Of a DNA stretch of 64,000 nucleotides, positions 23,101-33,263 are shown one piece after another. Both the position numbers and the translations under genes were made by a program. The notes beneath the pieces are model-generated. The model was given only the letters and a program-made list of their open reading frames with translations. It did not search any database and was not told where the DNA came from. Origin of the DNA: Rhodocollybia butyracea (taxonomy: Eukaryota; Basidiomycota; Agaricomycetes; Agaricales; Omphalotaceae); assembly GCA_015501585.1 (NCBI GenBank), contig JADNRY010000029.1, positions 186,001 to 250,000 of the forward strand. The letters run 5' to 3'. The stretch's first letter is position 1; every line of letters starts with the position of its first letter.

Positions 23101-26100
23101 ATGTCATTTGGGAATTCGCTGAACATACCTAGACTCCCGGACGAGAAACAGCTCGTCGGTGAAGATAACTGGAGACCGTTTAAACGGGATATTCTGTTCA
23201 TTGTCCAATCGAAGGGACTAGCTGGCTATATCAACGGTACCATACCCAGACCACAGCCGACTACGTACCCTACTGTCTACCCGCAGATACAGCCTACACC
23301 ATTGTATAGTCCGACCCCATGCTTTGAGGAATGGGAGTCTCGCGACAGGCTCGTTGCCGGGGTGGTTATCTCAAACATCGTTGACCCAACTGGCCTGGGC
23401 ATTGATGAGACTAAACGTGCTTCCGAGATCTGGCAACACCTCGTAAAACGCTTCGAAAAGCGCGACGAAGCCCTGGCAGACACCTCCCTTCGTAACGAAA
23501 AATTTGATTCCGCTGAGTCAACCATGGAAGACCACGAGAAAAAGATGCGCAACCTTCTGAAGAAGGTAAACGACCTGGGAGGAACCATCCCAGATGCGCA
23601 ATTCCGCCGTATCGTGCTCGCGTCGATGCCTACAGAGTGGAAATTCTATGTACTGAACACGCCGGGAACGTCGAGCGCTGACGCATTCACGTATCTCCAT
23701 ACTCTATGGATACAAAAGGAGGAGGAGAGGAAGGACGGGGAGAGGGACGCGAAGCGAGTCAAGGCACTCATGGCTGCGCACACACCAGCGAATCCTCCAC
23801 CCCGATCTGCAAACCAGCAACCCTTCACCTGTCACAACTGTGGCAAACCAGGTCACATCGCAAGGAAGTGCTGGGCCAAGGGCGGCGGCATGGAAGGGCA
23901 AGGGCCTAAACACGGCCAACCGTACAAACCGAAAACCGAGCCAAGAGCAAACACAGCCGAGACTAACGACAAGGACGCACCCACGCCGATGGCCACGTAT
24001 GTGATGTCCGTCAAAGCGCACAACGACTCGGGTATGTCAATATCCGTCCCAAAACCTGTACCCAGCGCTGACACTGAGGGCAGGCAACATAATCCCATTC
24101 TAGGGAACTCAGTTCAGCGAAGGGTTGGTGGCGAGGATGTAGATAAAGACGTACCTACTCATAAAATAGTCACGCCCGAAGACTGTATAGCTTGCCGTGG
24201 TAGTACATCGCTGTATTCACCTTCCAGACCTGCTATTCGAACATTTCTTGACTCAGGCGCCTCCGAGCACTGCTGGGTACAAAAGTCAGACTTCATCGAA
24301 TACGAGGAAGTACACGGACAGGGAGGAAGTAGTGCCATATCAGGCGACGCCGGGAAGTTTCAAATCAACGGTATTGGAACGATCCAGTTCATCACTCGCG
24401 TAGGTGATAACGAGAGGAAAATACAACTGAAGGCGGTAAAACACATGCCGTCCTTTGGACACAACCTAATATCCATCTCCACCCTAGACAAGAAAGGAAT
24501 GCGAGGTGAATGGGGAGATGGGGTAATGACAGTTAGAGCACCTACGGGTGAGGTCGTCCTTCAGGGTTTCGGCCAGAGGAAGATGTACGAAGTCGAGGTA
24601 CTAGAGTCGGGAGCGGTATTAGCGAACTACTCAAGGTCGAGGGACAGACCAACCGATATCCTCACCTGGCACCGCCGACTGGGACACATATCGATACGTC
24701 GAATACTGCGCATGGCAAACCGGAAGCTAGTGGACGGACTAAATATATCCAGCCGCGATATCCGGGGCATGTGTGAAGACTGCCTATATGGCAAGGCGAC
24801 GAAGCGTCCATTTGACGAGGTGCTAACACACGAGTCAGAGGTCCTAGAGCGAGTCCATATCGACCTATTCGGGCCAGCCCGTACCCAAACCCGAGGAGGA
24901 GCAAGCTACCTGATGATGTGCACCGACGGTAGATCTTCATTCAGAGTACCGTTCTACCTGTCAAATAAACGAAAGGAAACTGGAGTGAAGATGCTACACG
25001 AATACCGGATGATGGCCGAGACACAGACGGGGAAGAAACTGAAAACTATCCGCATAGATGGTGGAGGCGAGCTGAACAACAGCCTGGTGGACGAGTATTG
25101 TGCAGAGCACGGCATACTCATAGAGAAAGTACCACATGATTCATCTGCAGCAAATGGGGTAGCTGAGCGAGCTTTCCGCACAGTAATGGAAGGTACACGT
25201 ACAATGCTAGAGGACTCAGGCATGCCATACTCGTTCTGGGGAGAAGCCTCATCCACATTCATATACGTAGACAACCTCGTTCCATCAGCGCGGTTCCCCG
25301 ACACAGTACCAATCGAGGCGTGGACGCAGAAAAGACACGACATCGCCCACCTAAGACCTTTCGGTTGTGACTGCTGGGCAACGCTGCCACGGAGGAGAAC
25401 GGATGGGAAGCTGGGCCGTCAAGCAGTCAAAGGAAAACTACTGGGGTACATGGGCAGAAGAGGGTATCGTATCTGGGTGCCAGAGACAAAATCCATCGAG
25501 GAGTCTCACGATGTGATGTTCGAGGAGGGAGAGCCACACCGCACAAGGGAAAAGATGACAGTGGAGGATGGGGGAGAGGACAACGTCCCTACTGGCAACG
25601 GGTATAATGACCCTGAGCCTAACAGGCAGGCCAACGACCCTGCACCCGCGGTACAGGCACCCGAAGTACAACGACAGATACAGGTGCCACATCCGCATGA
25701 TGAAATGAATGCCCGAAACGAGCCTGAAGCCCAAGTGCCACCAGCACCCGTACCACCAGAAGACAATGGTCCCCGCCGCAGCGCGCGCGGACACATCCCA
25801 TCGCAGCGACTTTTGGAGAGCAGAGAGTACGAAGAACGAGAAGAGAGAGGACGCGTGACCGGTGAGATGTGGGCAAGTGAAGACGGTCCAAACCCACTAG
25901 CGCTGATTGTCGAGAGCCCATACAGCTTTGCAGCATCGGCGGGAGACCTCTGGGTACCGGCATCCTACAAACAAGCTATGAAACAACCAGAACTATGGTT
26001 AGCCCCAATGGAGAAAGAGTTCAACACGCTCAAGGAAAAGGAGTGTTGGGAGCTAGTGCCGCTGCCGCCAAATGCCAATCTTACCGGGGGAAGGTGGACA

Positions 26101-27534
26101 TACGCCATCAAATTTGACGCCGACGGCAACCTCCTGAAGCGAAAAGCTAGGTATGTTGCACAGGGATACACTCAGATCCAAGGGCTGGACTACGACCAGA
26201 CGTATGGAGGGGTAGCTCGCATGGAGTCGGTCCGACTTGTGCTGGCAATTATGGCAGTACTAAAACTATCCATCTTCCAAGTGGACTTCACAGCAGCTTT
26301 CCTCAATAGCCCAATAACACACGATGTGTACATGAAACAGCCGGAGGGATTTGTCAAACCCGGGACTGAACACCTAGTATGCAAGCTCAAGAAATCAATC
26401 TACGGCACAATGCAGGGTAGCCACGACTGGCAGGAGACGCTAGCTGCAGGGTATAAGGAAGACGGATTTGTGACATCACGAGCCGACCCTTGCATCCGAT
26501 ACCGCCGTGAAGGTGGGGAGTACACCATCACCAGCACGTATGGCGACGATGTTTGTGGAGGGTCATCGACGGAGACAGGACGCGTCAGAGCTATCGACGA
26601 CCTCGGAAAGCGATGGGAGGCAAATGAAGTACACACCAAGGTACTCCTAGGAATGACCATCACGCAGAACCCAGTCACAAAGGCGATTACAATATCTCAG
26701 AAGGCATACTTCATACGGATGCTAACACATTTCGGACTGGATAATGTACGGCGACGCAACACACCAATGCCGCCAAATGTTACACTCACTGAGTCGCCCA
26801 ACCCACTACCAGAAGAAGAAGTCGCCTTCATGAAAGACAAACCATATCGCCCCATCGTCGGATCCTCAATGTGGGGTCAAGTATGCACGAGGCCAGACAT
26901 GGCATACGCAGCGGGTAAGCTGGCGCGCTACCAACTCAACCCCGGGAGACAGCACTGGGAGTGCATAGAGTGGCTGGCCGGATACATCCTGCACACGCTC
27001 GACTACTCAATCACCTATCGCTGCCCATCCCCAACCAATAATGCTAAAGGCTCCGGGCTGAAACCGCACGGATACTCCGACTCGGACCACGGGGCATGCA
27101 AGGACACATATCGTTCTACATCAGGATACGTCTTCTTCATGGGAGGTGCACCCGTATCATGGAGCTCAAAGCGCCAGGCAACTGTCGCACTCTCGACAGT
27201 AGAGGCGGAGTACATTGCGCTCTCGCGCGCTACGCAGCAGGCCGTCTGGCTAATGTCTTTCCTTTCGGAGGTGGATCTGAAGCAGGCAGGGCCCGTGGAG
27301 ATGATGGGAGATAACTTTGGATCGGTATGTCTCACTGAGAACTCGAAGAGACATGCGTTGGTGAAGCATATTGAGATGCGGCATCACTATGTTCGAGAAA
27401 AGGTAGCGAGTGGGGAAGTGAAGGTGGTGAGGATACGGTCGGGAGAGAACGTTGCGGATATATTTACCAAAGCGTTGAACGGTACAGTCCACTCGAAGAT
27501 GGTTTCTATTCTTGGGTTAGATCGTACGGAGTAG
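23101..27534 (+). CDS. Ty1/Copia retrotransposon Gag-Pol polyprotein
   Basis: A single uninterrupted 1477-aa frame encodes the whole polyprotein. In order: a gag capsid region (residues about 1-240); a CCHC zinc knuckle 'CHNCGKPGHIARKCW' (about 242-256); aspartic protease 'LDSGASEHC' (about 382-390); integrase with the 'HRRLGH' zinc-binding start, 'HIDLFGPA' and 'RIDGGGE'; reverse transcriptase with 'QVDFTAAFLN' and the catalytic box 'YGDD' (Copia usually has Y-V-D-D); and RNase H with 'STVEAEYIALS'. The integrase-before-RT order is that of Copia, not Gypsy. No stop, frameshift or intron interrupts it, so Gag and Pol must be made as one product or adjusted by another route. Codon use and GC content differ from the AT-richer flanks. 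Confidence 0.97.
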   Translation: MSFGNSLNIPRLPDEKQLVGEDNWRPFKRDILFIVQSKGLAGYINGTIPRPQPTTYPTVYPQIQPTPLYSPTPCFEEWESRDRLVAGVVISNIVDPTGLGIDETKRASEIWQHLVKRFEKRDEALADTSLRNEKFDSAESTMEDHEKKMRNLLKKVNDLGGTIPDAQFRRIVLASMPTEWKFYVLNTPGTSSADAFTYLHTLWIQKEEERKDGERDAKRVKALMAAHTPANPPPRSANQQPFTCHNCGKPGHIARKCWAKGGGMEGQGPKHGQPYKPKTEPRANTAETNDKDAPTPMATYVMSVKAHNDSGMSISVPKPVPSADTEGRQHNPILGNSVQRRVGGEDVDKDVPTHKIVTPEDCIACRGSTSLYSPSRPAIRTFLDSGASEHCWVQKSDFIEYEEVHGQGGSSAISGDAGKFQINGIGTIQFITRVGDNERKIQLKAVKHMPSFGHNLISISTLDKKGMRGEWGDGVMTVRAPTGEVVLQGFGQRKMYEVEVLESGAVLANYSRSRDRPTDILTWHRRLGHISIRRILRMANRKLVDGLNISSRDIRGMCEDCLYGKATKRPFDEVLTHESEVLERVHIDLFGPARTQTRGGASYLMMCTDGRSSFRVPFYLSNKRKETGVKMLHEYRMMAETQTGKKLKTIRIDGGGELNNSLVDEYCAEHGILIEKVPHDSSAANGVAERAFRTVMEGTRTMLEDSGMPYSFWGEASSTFIYVDNLVPSARFPDTVPIEAWTQKRHDIAHLRPFGCDCWATLPRRRTDGKLGRQAVKGKLLGYMGRRGYRIWVPETKSIEESHDVMFEEGEPHRTREKMTVEDGGEDNVPTGNGYNDPEPNRQANDPAPAVQAPEVQRQIQVPHPHDEMNARNEPEAQVPPAPVPPEDNGPRRSARGHIPSQRLLESREYEEREERGRVTGEMWASEDGPNPLALIVESPYSFAASAGDLWVPASYKQAMKQPELWLAPMEKEFNTLKEKECWELVPLPPNANLTGGRWTYAIKFDADGNLLKRKARYVAQGYTQIQGLDYDQTYGGVARMESVRLVLAIMAVLKLSIFQVDFTAAFLNSPITHDVYMKQPEGFVKPGTEHLVCKLKKSIYGTMQGSHDWQETLAAGYKEDGFVTSRADPCIRYRREGGEYTITSTYGDDVCGGSSTETGRVRAIDDLGKRWEANEVHTKVLLGMTITQNPVTKAITISQKAYFIRMLTHFGLDNVRRRNTPMPPNVTLTESPNPLPEEEVAFMKDKPYRPIVGSSMWGQVCTRPDMAYAAGKLARYQLNPGRQHWECIEWLAGYILHTLDYSITYRCPSPTNNAKGSGLKPHGYSDSDHGACKDTYRSTSGYVFFMGGAPVSWSSKRQATVALSTVEAEYIALSRATQQAVWLMSFLSEVDLKQAGPVEMMGDNFGSVCLTENSKRHALVKHIEMRHHYVREKVASGEVKVVRIRSGENVADIFTKALNGTVHSKMVSILGLDRTE

Positions 27535-27539
27535 GGGGG
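27529..27539 (+). other. Polypurine tract
   Basis: The purine-rich GGAGTAGGGGGG-type run directly abuts the 3' LTR, overlapping the Gag-Pol stop codon. It is the expected plus-strand primer site. Confidence 0.7.
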
Positions 27540-27821
27540 TGTTGGAGTATTACTCCGTACGTACGAGGTGCAGTACACCTTGCTTTGACATCTCTTTATT
27601 GGTATACGCCGTTAGCTTACTAGATACTGTACAGTTGGTACTATACCACGCTAGACGGCGTCTCCGAGCTCCCTCAGTTGGTTTTCATTACCCACTGAGG
27701 TGAGCTCGTTCTTATTTATTCTGTTTCTCTAACTTACGATATATTCTAGTTTAATTCGTTCCTACAGGTATATACAATACAGTTGGTTTTCATTACCCAC
27801 TGAGTTTAATTCGTTCCTACA
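27540..27821 (+). repeat. 3' LTR of Copia element
   Basis: 282 bp, and by reading base by base I find no difference from the 5' LTR. It is followed by CCAGA (27822-27826), matching CCAGA at 22749-22753, so the 5-bp target duplication is intact. Confidence 0.95.
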
Positions 27822-28811
27822 CCAGAATACATTGGGACTTACTGACAACACGAAGTCTTGGGGGCCTTACAGATAATAGCTCTTGACAAAAGCAGAGAGC
27901 TCAGAGAAAACTTTGTAGTACATACTTATGTACATGAAATAGAACTCAAAAAATCAGTGTCCGAGAAGCTGCACTGTGTCATTCTGTGAGTCTCCGCTGA
28001 CAGATTGAAACTTGAAGTTTTCAGCTATACAATCATTGAGTCAATGGCAACATTTCACTTGCGATCTTACAAGTCGAAAAATCTCGGGGAACGCAGTTCT
28101 TGCGCAGTTCAGGCCAGGCAACTCGGAGTCCATGAATCGCTGCAAATCTGTGAAAATATCTCGTCGCTTCTCGACAATTAGCCCTATACAGACTCGGAAT
28201 AGTAACCATTTTGAGCCTGTATACTTATTTGTACTTATTCATTGGCTATCATGCCATATAAGAGTTATGGGCATGTAGTAAAAAAAAATTTTAATACTAC
28301 TAGTAGTACTACAAGCGTTGCATTAATGTTCATTGGCAGGAAGGCATTCTATTAAACTTCTCTGCACTCTTCAAGTTATTCAAGATGAAATGCCATTTGA
28401 CAAGACTGCAAAGCTGAATGAGATGAATATCCCAACGATCCTTTACCCAGTTCATACTTGTTTTGAGCATCCGAGTTGTACTTTTGATCCAGGGCAATTG
28501 GTTAATTGCTTTGCTGATTCTCTATGCCGCGAAGAATGTTTGATTACGGGTTAACAGACAGGTACAAGGTCAGCTCTACCAGGCTCTACCTCATTCATCG
28601 TCAGCGGCGCCGCTCACTTTCATCTCCTTTTACTCTTCGCAACGACTTCGCAAAATTGATGGCACTAATTCGGTGCCCGGTATTACTAATCCGGGGTCTG
28701 GCCGCAACAATCATGGGCTCCTGCATAGTCAAAGGGTTTCTCTGATGGGTTTCCGTGTGAGTTGGGGTTTCTCAATAGTTTTATCCGCAAAGCTGTATAA
28801 CGGAGAAAAAA

Positions 28812-28892
28812 ATTTGCCAAAAGCGAGAATTGAACAGCGAGCCTCAAGCTTATTACAACAAGCATGACGCGATAACCACTACACTAAAGCAG
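28812..28892 (-). other. tRNA-derived relic
   Basis: The minus strand reads like a tRNA: a box A-like TAGTGTAGTGGTTATCGC and a box B-like GTTCAATTC at the right spacing, with an anticodon-like hairpin between. The acceptor and T stems do not pair properly, so it is not a functional tRNA. It may be a tRNA pseudogene or SINE fragment. It lies in the right arm of the inverted-repeat element and has no partner in the left arm. Confidence 0.45.
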
Positions 28893-29480
28893 TACTTTTT
28901 ACCGAAGATGTAGCCCGAATATATCGGCTAATTGCTGTGAGAGCGTTATGCAATGCTTATGTAAAGTTTGTGGGGACTGCATTTGCCAGGTCAAGCTTCA
29001 CAGGTCACACCATAACGGTCAGTTCTGATTCTCTAAGAGTCAAGACAGCAGGCTAAAAGGGTGGAAAGTGAACAAATCCAGTAACTACTGTTATATTTGG
29101 CTAATTTTACTTTTTTTTGTTTGTTCAAAGATCAATTACTTATTAGTTGCCTGTTTTTCCAAGGTTTTCCGAGAATGCCAAGAGAATGCATCTCCTGTAA
29201 AAGCGCTCGTAGCGCTTAACTTGACAACTTTGATGTGTTCTCGGCAGAACGATGGCTTGACATACAAGCCGAAGGAGCCGTGAAATAGCAATTTGTCATA
29301 GCGGTTTCAGTAGCGTCGCTACGTCAACATTGAACGGGGCTATTAGAGAGTTGTGCCTTGCGCTCAACATTGAGTTAAGAGTCAAAAAGTTGAAAAACAA
29401 CAAGGGTTCCAAGTACATAGGGTAATAATGACAAGAAGAAGAAGAAGAAGAAAAACAGTAGACTTACAGAAGGAAACCAC

Positions 29481-29588
29481 TTCCAATTCGGGGAATCGAA
29501 CCCCGGGCTGCTGTGATAGATCGATACAATGCAATAAATTTAATGAAAGACAGCAATATTAGTTAGCCACTACATACACCACATTGGA
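29481..29588 (-). pseudogene. tRNA-Glu pseudogene
   Basis: It closely matches the tRNA-Glu(UUC) gene at 35969-36060: same acceptor start TCCAATG, same TGCTGTCTTTCA anticodon region, same CAGCAGCCCGGGGTTCGATTCCCCG T-arm. It carries 4-nt insertions in the D-arm region and before the anticodon stem, a longer intron, and a G-A mismatch at the base of the acceptor stem. It is therefore a degenerate copy. Confidence 0.7.
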
Positions 29589-29837
29589 ACTCTTGATTGG
29601 GGAAGTGGGACACCTATTTCCCAATCTGTTTAGTCTCATCCGTGCTCATACGCCTGGTGTTCGTCGACGTTCGTCGCTAGAGCCTCTGATCTCACCCTCA
29701 TTCTGCACTGCCAACACCCGTAAGTCCTCACATAGTAGTCAACTTGTGCTGCTCTTGTGGCAATCCACTGTCAGGACTGGTTGTAGTTATCGGAATTTCC
29801 TGCCTAAATGCAACGGGCTTTGGATCATTTCAAGTCG

Positions 29838-30008
29838 GTTGAATGGACAAGTGCCATCACCAAGAGTAAACATTGTGCAATAGGCGTCTGCCTGCTGGGA
29901 GCCGGTTTTTTTAGTACATATGTACAACTGAAAGGAATGAAGAACCGATGCAGTCTCATCAAAGAACAGCTGGGCTCTAGACATTGAATATCGAGTACTT
30001 CTTGGGTA
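29838..30008 (+). repeat. Dispersed direct repeat, copy 1
   Basis: About 170 bp, including TGAATGGACAAGTGCCATCA, ACTGAAAGGAATGAAGAACC and GACATTGAATATCGAGTACTTC. A second copy with several insertions lies at about 32505-32705 in the same orientation. Confidence 0.7.
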
Positions 30009-30148
30009 GGGGGGTTAGGGACGCGTCGCAGAATCCAGATGCGTCGATGCGTCGACTGATGCCTCCTATACTTACAAACACTAGATTGGGCACTAGATTA
30101 TGTAATCTAAATCGAAACTAAGCCCGGGCCGTCGATAAGACCTTCAAA

Positions 30149-32073
30149 CTAAGTTCTAGTACCTCTACCTCTACGTCCACTACCTCCACGTCCACCTCGT
30201 CCACCCCGTCCACCTCGACTACCACGACTAGGTCTAGTCGCAGGAGACTCGGGAGCCATAAAGTCCCTGTTAAACTCGCGCAAAAGTTTGTCCCATTCGG
30301 ATTGCATTCCCAACGATAGCTCTATCTCTAGATCGTCCTCTACTTTATCTGCACCATCTCGGATCTGGGGTCTGCCCCAAGTGCCTTTAAAGCATTTATG
30401 GCCTGGTGGCCCTTCGCTTAAGCCAGCATACGTGGTATACTCACTTTGGGGTCCCACGGTGGGCGTATCATTAACAGGATTGGTCATAGCCCATAAAGCT
30501 AGCAAAGCATATAAGGAACGCAAGGAAAGCCAGATCCAGAAGTTACTTACGTGCTTGTCCTGCCCACCCAAAACACGGCTTCTCCTTGGTACACTTTGGC
30601 AGTCCAGTTACCTTGAAATAACGCCGATCCCGACCTTCGCTTGAATCTGGTCCAGATGAACCTTCGTATCTTATGTTCAGGCTACCTGGTGCTTGCGTGA
30701 AGATATCCGTTCGCCACAGGAGCAAATTCGAGAGAAATTTAGAGAAGTCTGCGTCAGTTGCTGGCGTGCCCGGTATTTCTTCACCTGTTTTGTGGATGAA
30801 GGTCACGACGGCTATGAAATGTTCCTGGAAATGACTTGTCAATAAATACGTAGGCATTAACGGAAACAGGAAACTGATTTTATATTGACTGACTAGGAGC
30901 AACACTTACCGCTGATGATGATTCTGACGGCCCAGCTGGTGTTGATAGAGGGTCTTTCGGGGAGGGAGGAGCAGATTGAGCAGGTTGGGAACGATGGGGA
31001 GAAAAACCGAGACGATTGGGAGAAGAACCGAGACGATTGGGAGAAGAACCGAGACGATTGGGAGAAGAGCTGGGGCGATAGGAAGAACCAGAACCAGGGG
31101 AACTGGAAGATGGAGCAGAACGAAGAGGATCAGTACCATGAGAAGAAGGAGGACCATGAGGAGAAGGACAGAGGGAATTGGGGCGATGGGGAGCAGGTTG
31201 AGAAGAATCGGGACAAGGATGAGGAGAATTGGGACGATTGACATTAGAAGTTTCTTCGGAAGAGGTAACCTTTATGATGTGGGTATTAGCAAAACCAGTC
31301 GGTGATTCTCAAGGTGAAGAACGAACCAGCTCGAAAAAATCCCCTTGAGCGATCATTGACGTAGCGATCATAAAATTCTTGTTGAACTTGCTCGCATGTT
31401 CGTCCCACAATCTTTGCATCTCCCGATTCTTCCATAGTTCTTCATCTGTTCCCACTGTTGCCAAATCATCAGGTCGGCCCCAAGTGCCTTCAAAGGCATT
31501 GGCGGCTGGCGGGCCTTTGCTCAAGCCAACAAGTGGCGCGCCATAACTACTGATTTCTGTCCCAGATGCGTTGAGATGTCAAAACGCGGACAAAACCCAG
31601 CAAGTTGAAGTACTTACGGCTATTCGCATTTACCTTCCACCCAAAACATGGCGCGTCCTCGGGACACTCTGGCAGTCCAGTCATCGTGAAACAAAGCATT
31701 TTCCGGCGACTCAGATCTTGTTCATATGAATTTTCGAAATTTACTCTTACTCTGTTGTCTTTGAGTTTGTTGAAGATATTCTTGTTTTTAAGGAATTGGG
31801 AGAAGCCCCCGCTGTAAACCCCCCTCGGCAAGCTAAATTTTAGACCTGTTCTGCCATCAATGAAGGCCACGACGACCTTTATGATGTGGGTATTACTATT
31901 AGCTATGGTGGCGAAAACAGGAAAACGGATTTTTATATTGGCTGACTATGAGCAACACTTACCGCTGGGGGTCGACGTGCCAGTGCTAGTGACGACCCGA
32001 CTGATGTTGGCAGAGTATACACAGCAAGTATGGAGCTTGAGATAAGCGTAAAGAGAAGAGGAACGAAGCGCAT
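30149..32073 (-). CDS. Secreted protein with two duplicated modules
   Basis: The first exon (from the ATG at 32073) encodes a clear signal peptide, MRFVPLLFTLISSSILA. A GT-AG intron leads to module 1 ('VVVAFIDGRTG', 'MTGLPECPEDAPCFGW', then after an intron 'SKGPPAANAFEGTWGRP'; 31862-31309). A Ser/Pro-rich linker follows (about 31260-30909), with three copies of SSPNRLG. Module 2 (about 30870-30149) repeats the same order: 'VVTFIHKTGEE', 'VTGLPKCTKEKPCFGW', 'SEGPPGHKCFKGTWGRP', ending in an Arg/Gly-rich tail. Introns sit at equivalent points in both modules and their first bases are also alike (GTAAGTGTTGCTC), so DNA was duplicated with its introns. I model it as one gene through a weak GTTCGT donor at the end of module 1; two tandem genes, the second without a signal peptide, is the alternative. 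Family and function unknown. Confidence 0.6.
31009..31075 (-). repeat. 21-bp coding tandem repeat
   Basis: Three near-identical 21-bp units plus a partial fourth encode SSPNRLG repeats in the Ser/Pro linker of the two-module secreted protein. Confidence 0.85.
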
Positions 32074-32504
32074 CTTCGAGAATTATATAGAGCAGAATTA
32101 CAGCGAACACAGATTGACCGGCAAGTTGTGTTCGAGTGAGGAGGGACTGAACCAGCAGAATAAATTAAAATATTTCCTTCCACGTCGCTTGTTATAAGGA
32201 TCTAGCGTAGCCCTGATTGATCAAAAGGAGACTTGTACATATAGCAAAGCGAGCATCGCAACTTGCGGGCTCCGTCCGAGACACTGGAATTTGGTAGTGT
32301 GGGCTAGTGTGGGCTACGTGCGTGCGGCGGTCTGTGGTATACGGGCAAACTGCGAATTTTCCTAGAAGCTAGGGAACAGATGATATTTATCATGGGATCT
32401 AAGTCTGTTTTGAGAAGGTACATAACTCCTGCTGCAGTTTGGTTGTTGCTCCAGCCAATGAGCCATTGCTTACCTAATACTGCAGCCGTCCAGGACACCC
32501 AAGT

Positions 32505-32705
32505 CCGGATGGACAAGTGCCACCATCAGGAGCAAATATCGGCCAATAGGAAAGGCGTCCGCCTGCTGGGAACCGGTTTCTTTTGGGTTTCTTCAGTGCA
32601 CACGACTGAAAGGAATGAAGAACCGACGTGGTCGCATCGAGATTCGAAGAACAATGGGCTCTAGAACTGCTCTCGACATTGAATATCGAGTACTTCGTTG
32701 GTAGC
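32505..32705 (+). repeat. Dispersed direct repeat, copy 2
   Basis: Second copy of the repeat at 29838-30008, sharing GGATGGACAAGTGCCACCAT-like and GAATATCGAGTACTTC blocks. It lies upstream of the two-module secreted protein; copy 1 lies downstream of it. Confidence 0.7.
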
Positions 32706-33263
32706 GAGGGACTCGGAACGGCCGAGGATGGTTTTCAAATAGGTCTGATTCTTCCAAGTGCGTCTCACGCAGTAACTCCAGCAAATTCTCGTCAAGGCAA
32801 AATGAGGCCGGTCACTATGTAGTGGCTCTCATAGTAAGGTCAGTGAATACTCCTCAGACTCCCATTAACTTCAACAGATAGGCTGAGATGACTGTACTAG
32901 CGCTCAATTAGTAGTAATTTTCTTTCACGTTATGGGCTAGTGGTACTCCTCGGACTCCCCTTACCTTGGTCTTTCAAATACCCCAACGCACTCGGCTAGC
33001 TGGATTTCATTGACGGGACGGAACGGTCACGGAGAACCAGTGTTCATCATGATGCATCACCGTGTTTCTCCTGGTGACGGAGCGAGTCTCCGTGTTTTCA
33101 GTTGGTTTCGGGAGAGGTTTTCAGGTCGATGATTGATTGTCACTTGCAAGAATACGAGTCAAACGACATGGGTTTGTGAGATTGGGAAATAGTGGGACAT
33201 ATAAATATCGCAAGAGTTCATTGACTCTCGTTTTCTGCTTTCGAATTTATATCTTTTTCAGAA
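32706..33263. other. Intergenic, no gene seen
   Basis: No coding signal. It contains the upstream region of the DUF6534 gene, with a TATA-like ATATAAATAT near 33200. Confidence 0.45.

Larger units (their letters stand above)
22749..27826 (+). mobile_element. Complete Ty1/Copia LTR retrotransposon
   Basis: A 5,068-bp element (22754-27821) flanked by the 5-bp duplication CCAGA. It has two apparently identical 282-bp LTRs, a primer site, an intact Gag-Pol frame and a polypurine tract. It is inserted inside the inverted-repeat DNA element. All hallmarks of a young, possibly mobile copy are present. Confidence 0.95.
21799..29341. mobile_element. Long-inverted-repeat DNA element, interrupted by Copia
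   Basis: The left end (AGCCCCGTTCAATGTTGACG from 21799) is repeated in inverse orientation at 29341. The match is essentially perfect for about 75 bp and continues with mismatches and gaps. Further inverted matches inside are CAGTCCCCACAAACTTTACA (left about 22227, right about 28972) and GATAAAACTATTGAGAAACC (left about 22567, right about 28790). The flanks are ATT at 21796-21798 and ATT at 29342-29344, a likely 3-bp target duplication. Without the Copia insertion the unit is about 2.5 kb. No transposase frame is visible, so it is probably non-autonomous. The superfamily is not established; a 3-bp duplication would suit PIF/Harbinger-like elements, though ATT is not their usual TWA site. Confidence 0.72.
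29342..30148. other. Repeat-rich spacer
   Basis: No gene is seen. It holds a short GAA microsatellite (about 29434-29452), the tRNA-Glu relic and one copy of a dispersed direct repeat. Confidence 0.5.

Noticed and set aside
23101..27534. Host gene interpretation of the 1477-codon frame
   Set aside because: Gag, protease, integrase, RT and RNase H motifs plus LTRs identify a retrotransposon.
28290..28312. Short palindrome (AATACTACTAGTAGTACTAC)
   Set aside because: An AT-rich palindrome with no neighbouring signal; no function can be argued.
30915..31305. Plus-strand frames rich in Glu/Arg/Asp, and a Leu/Pro-rich minus-strand frame
   Set aside because: They are other-frame readings of the 21-bp repeat and Ser/Pro linker of the secreted protein.
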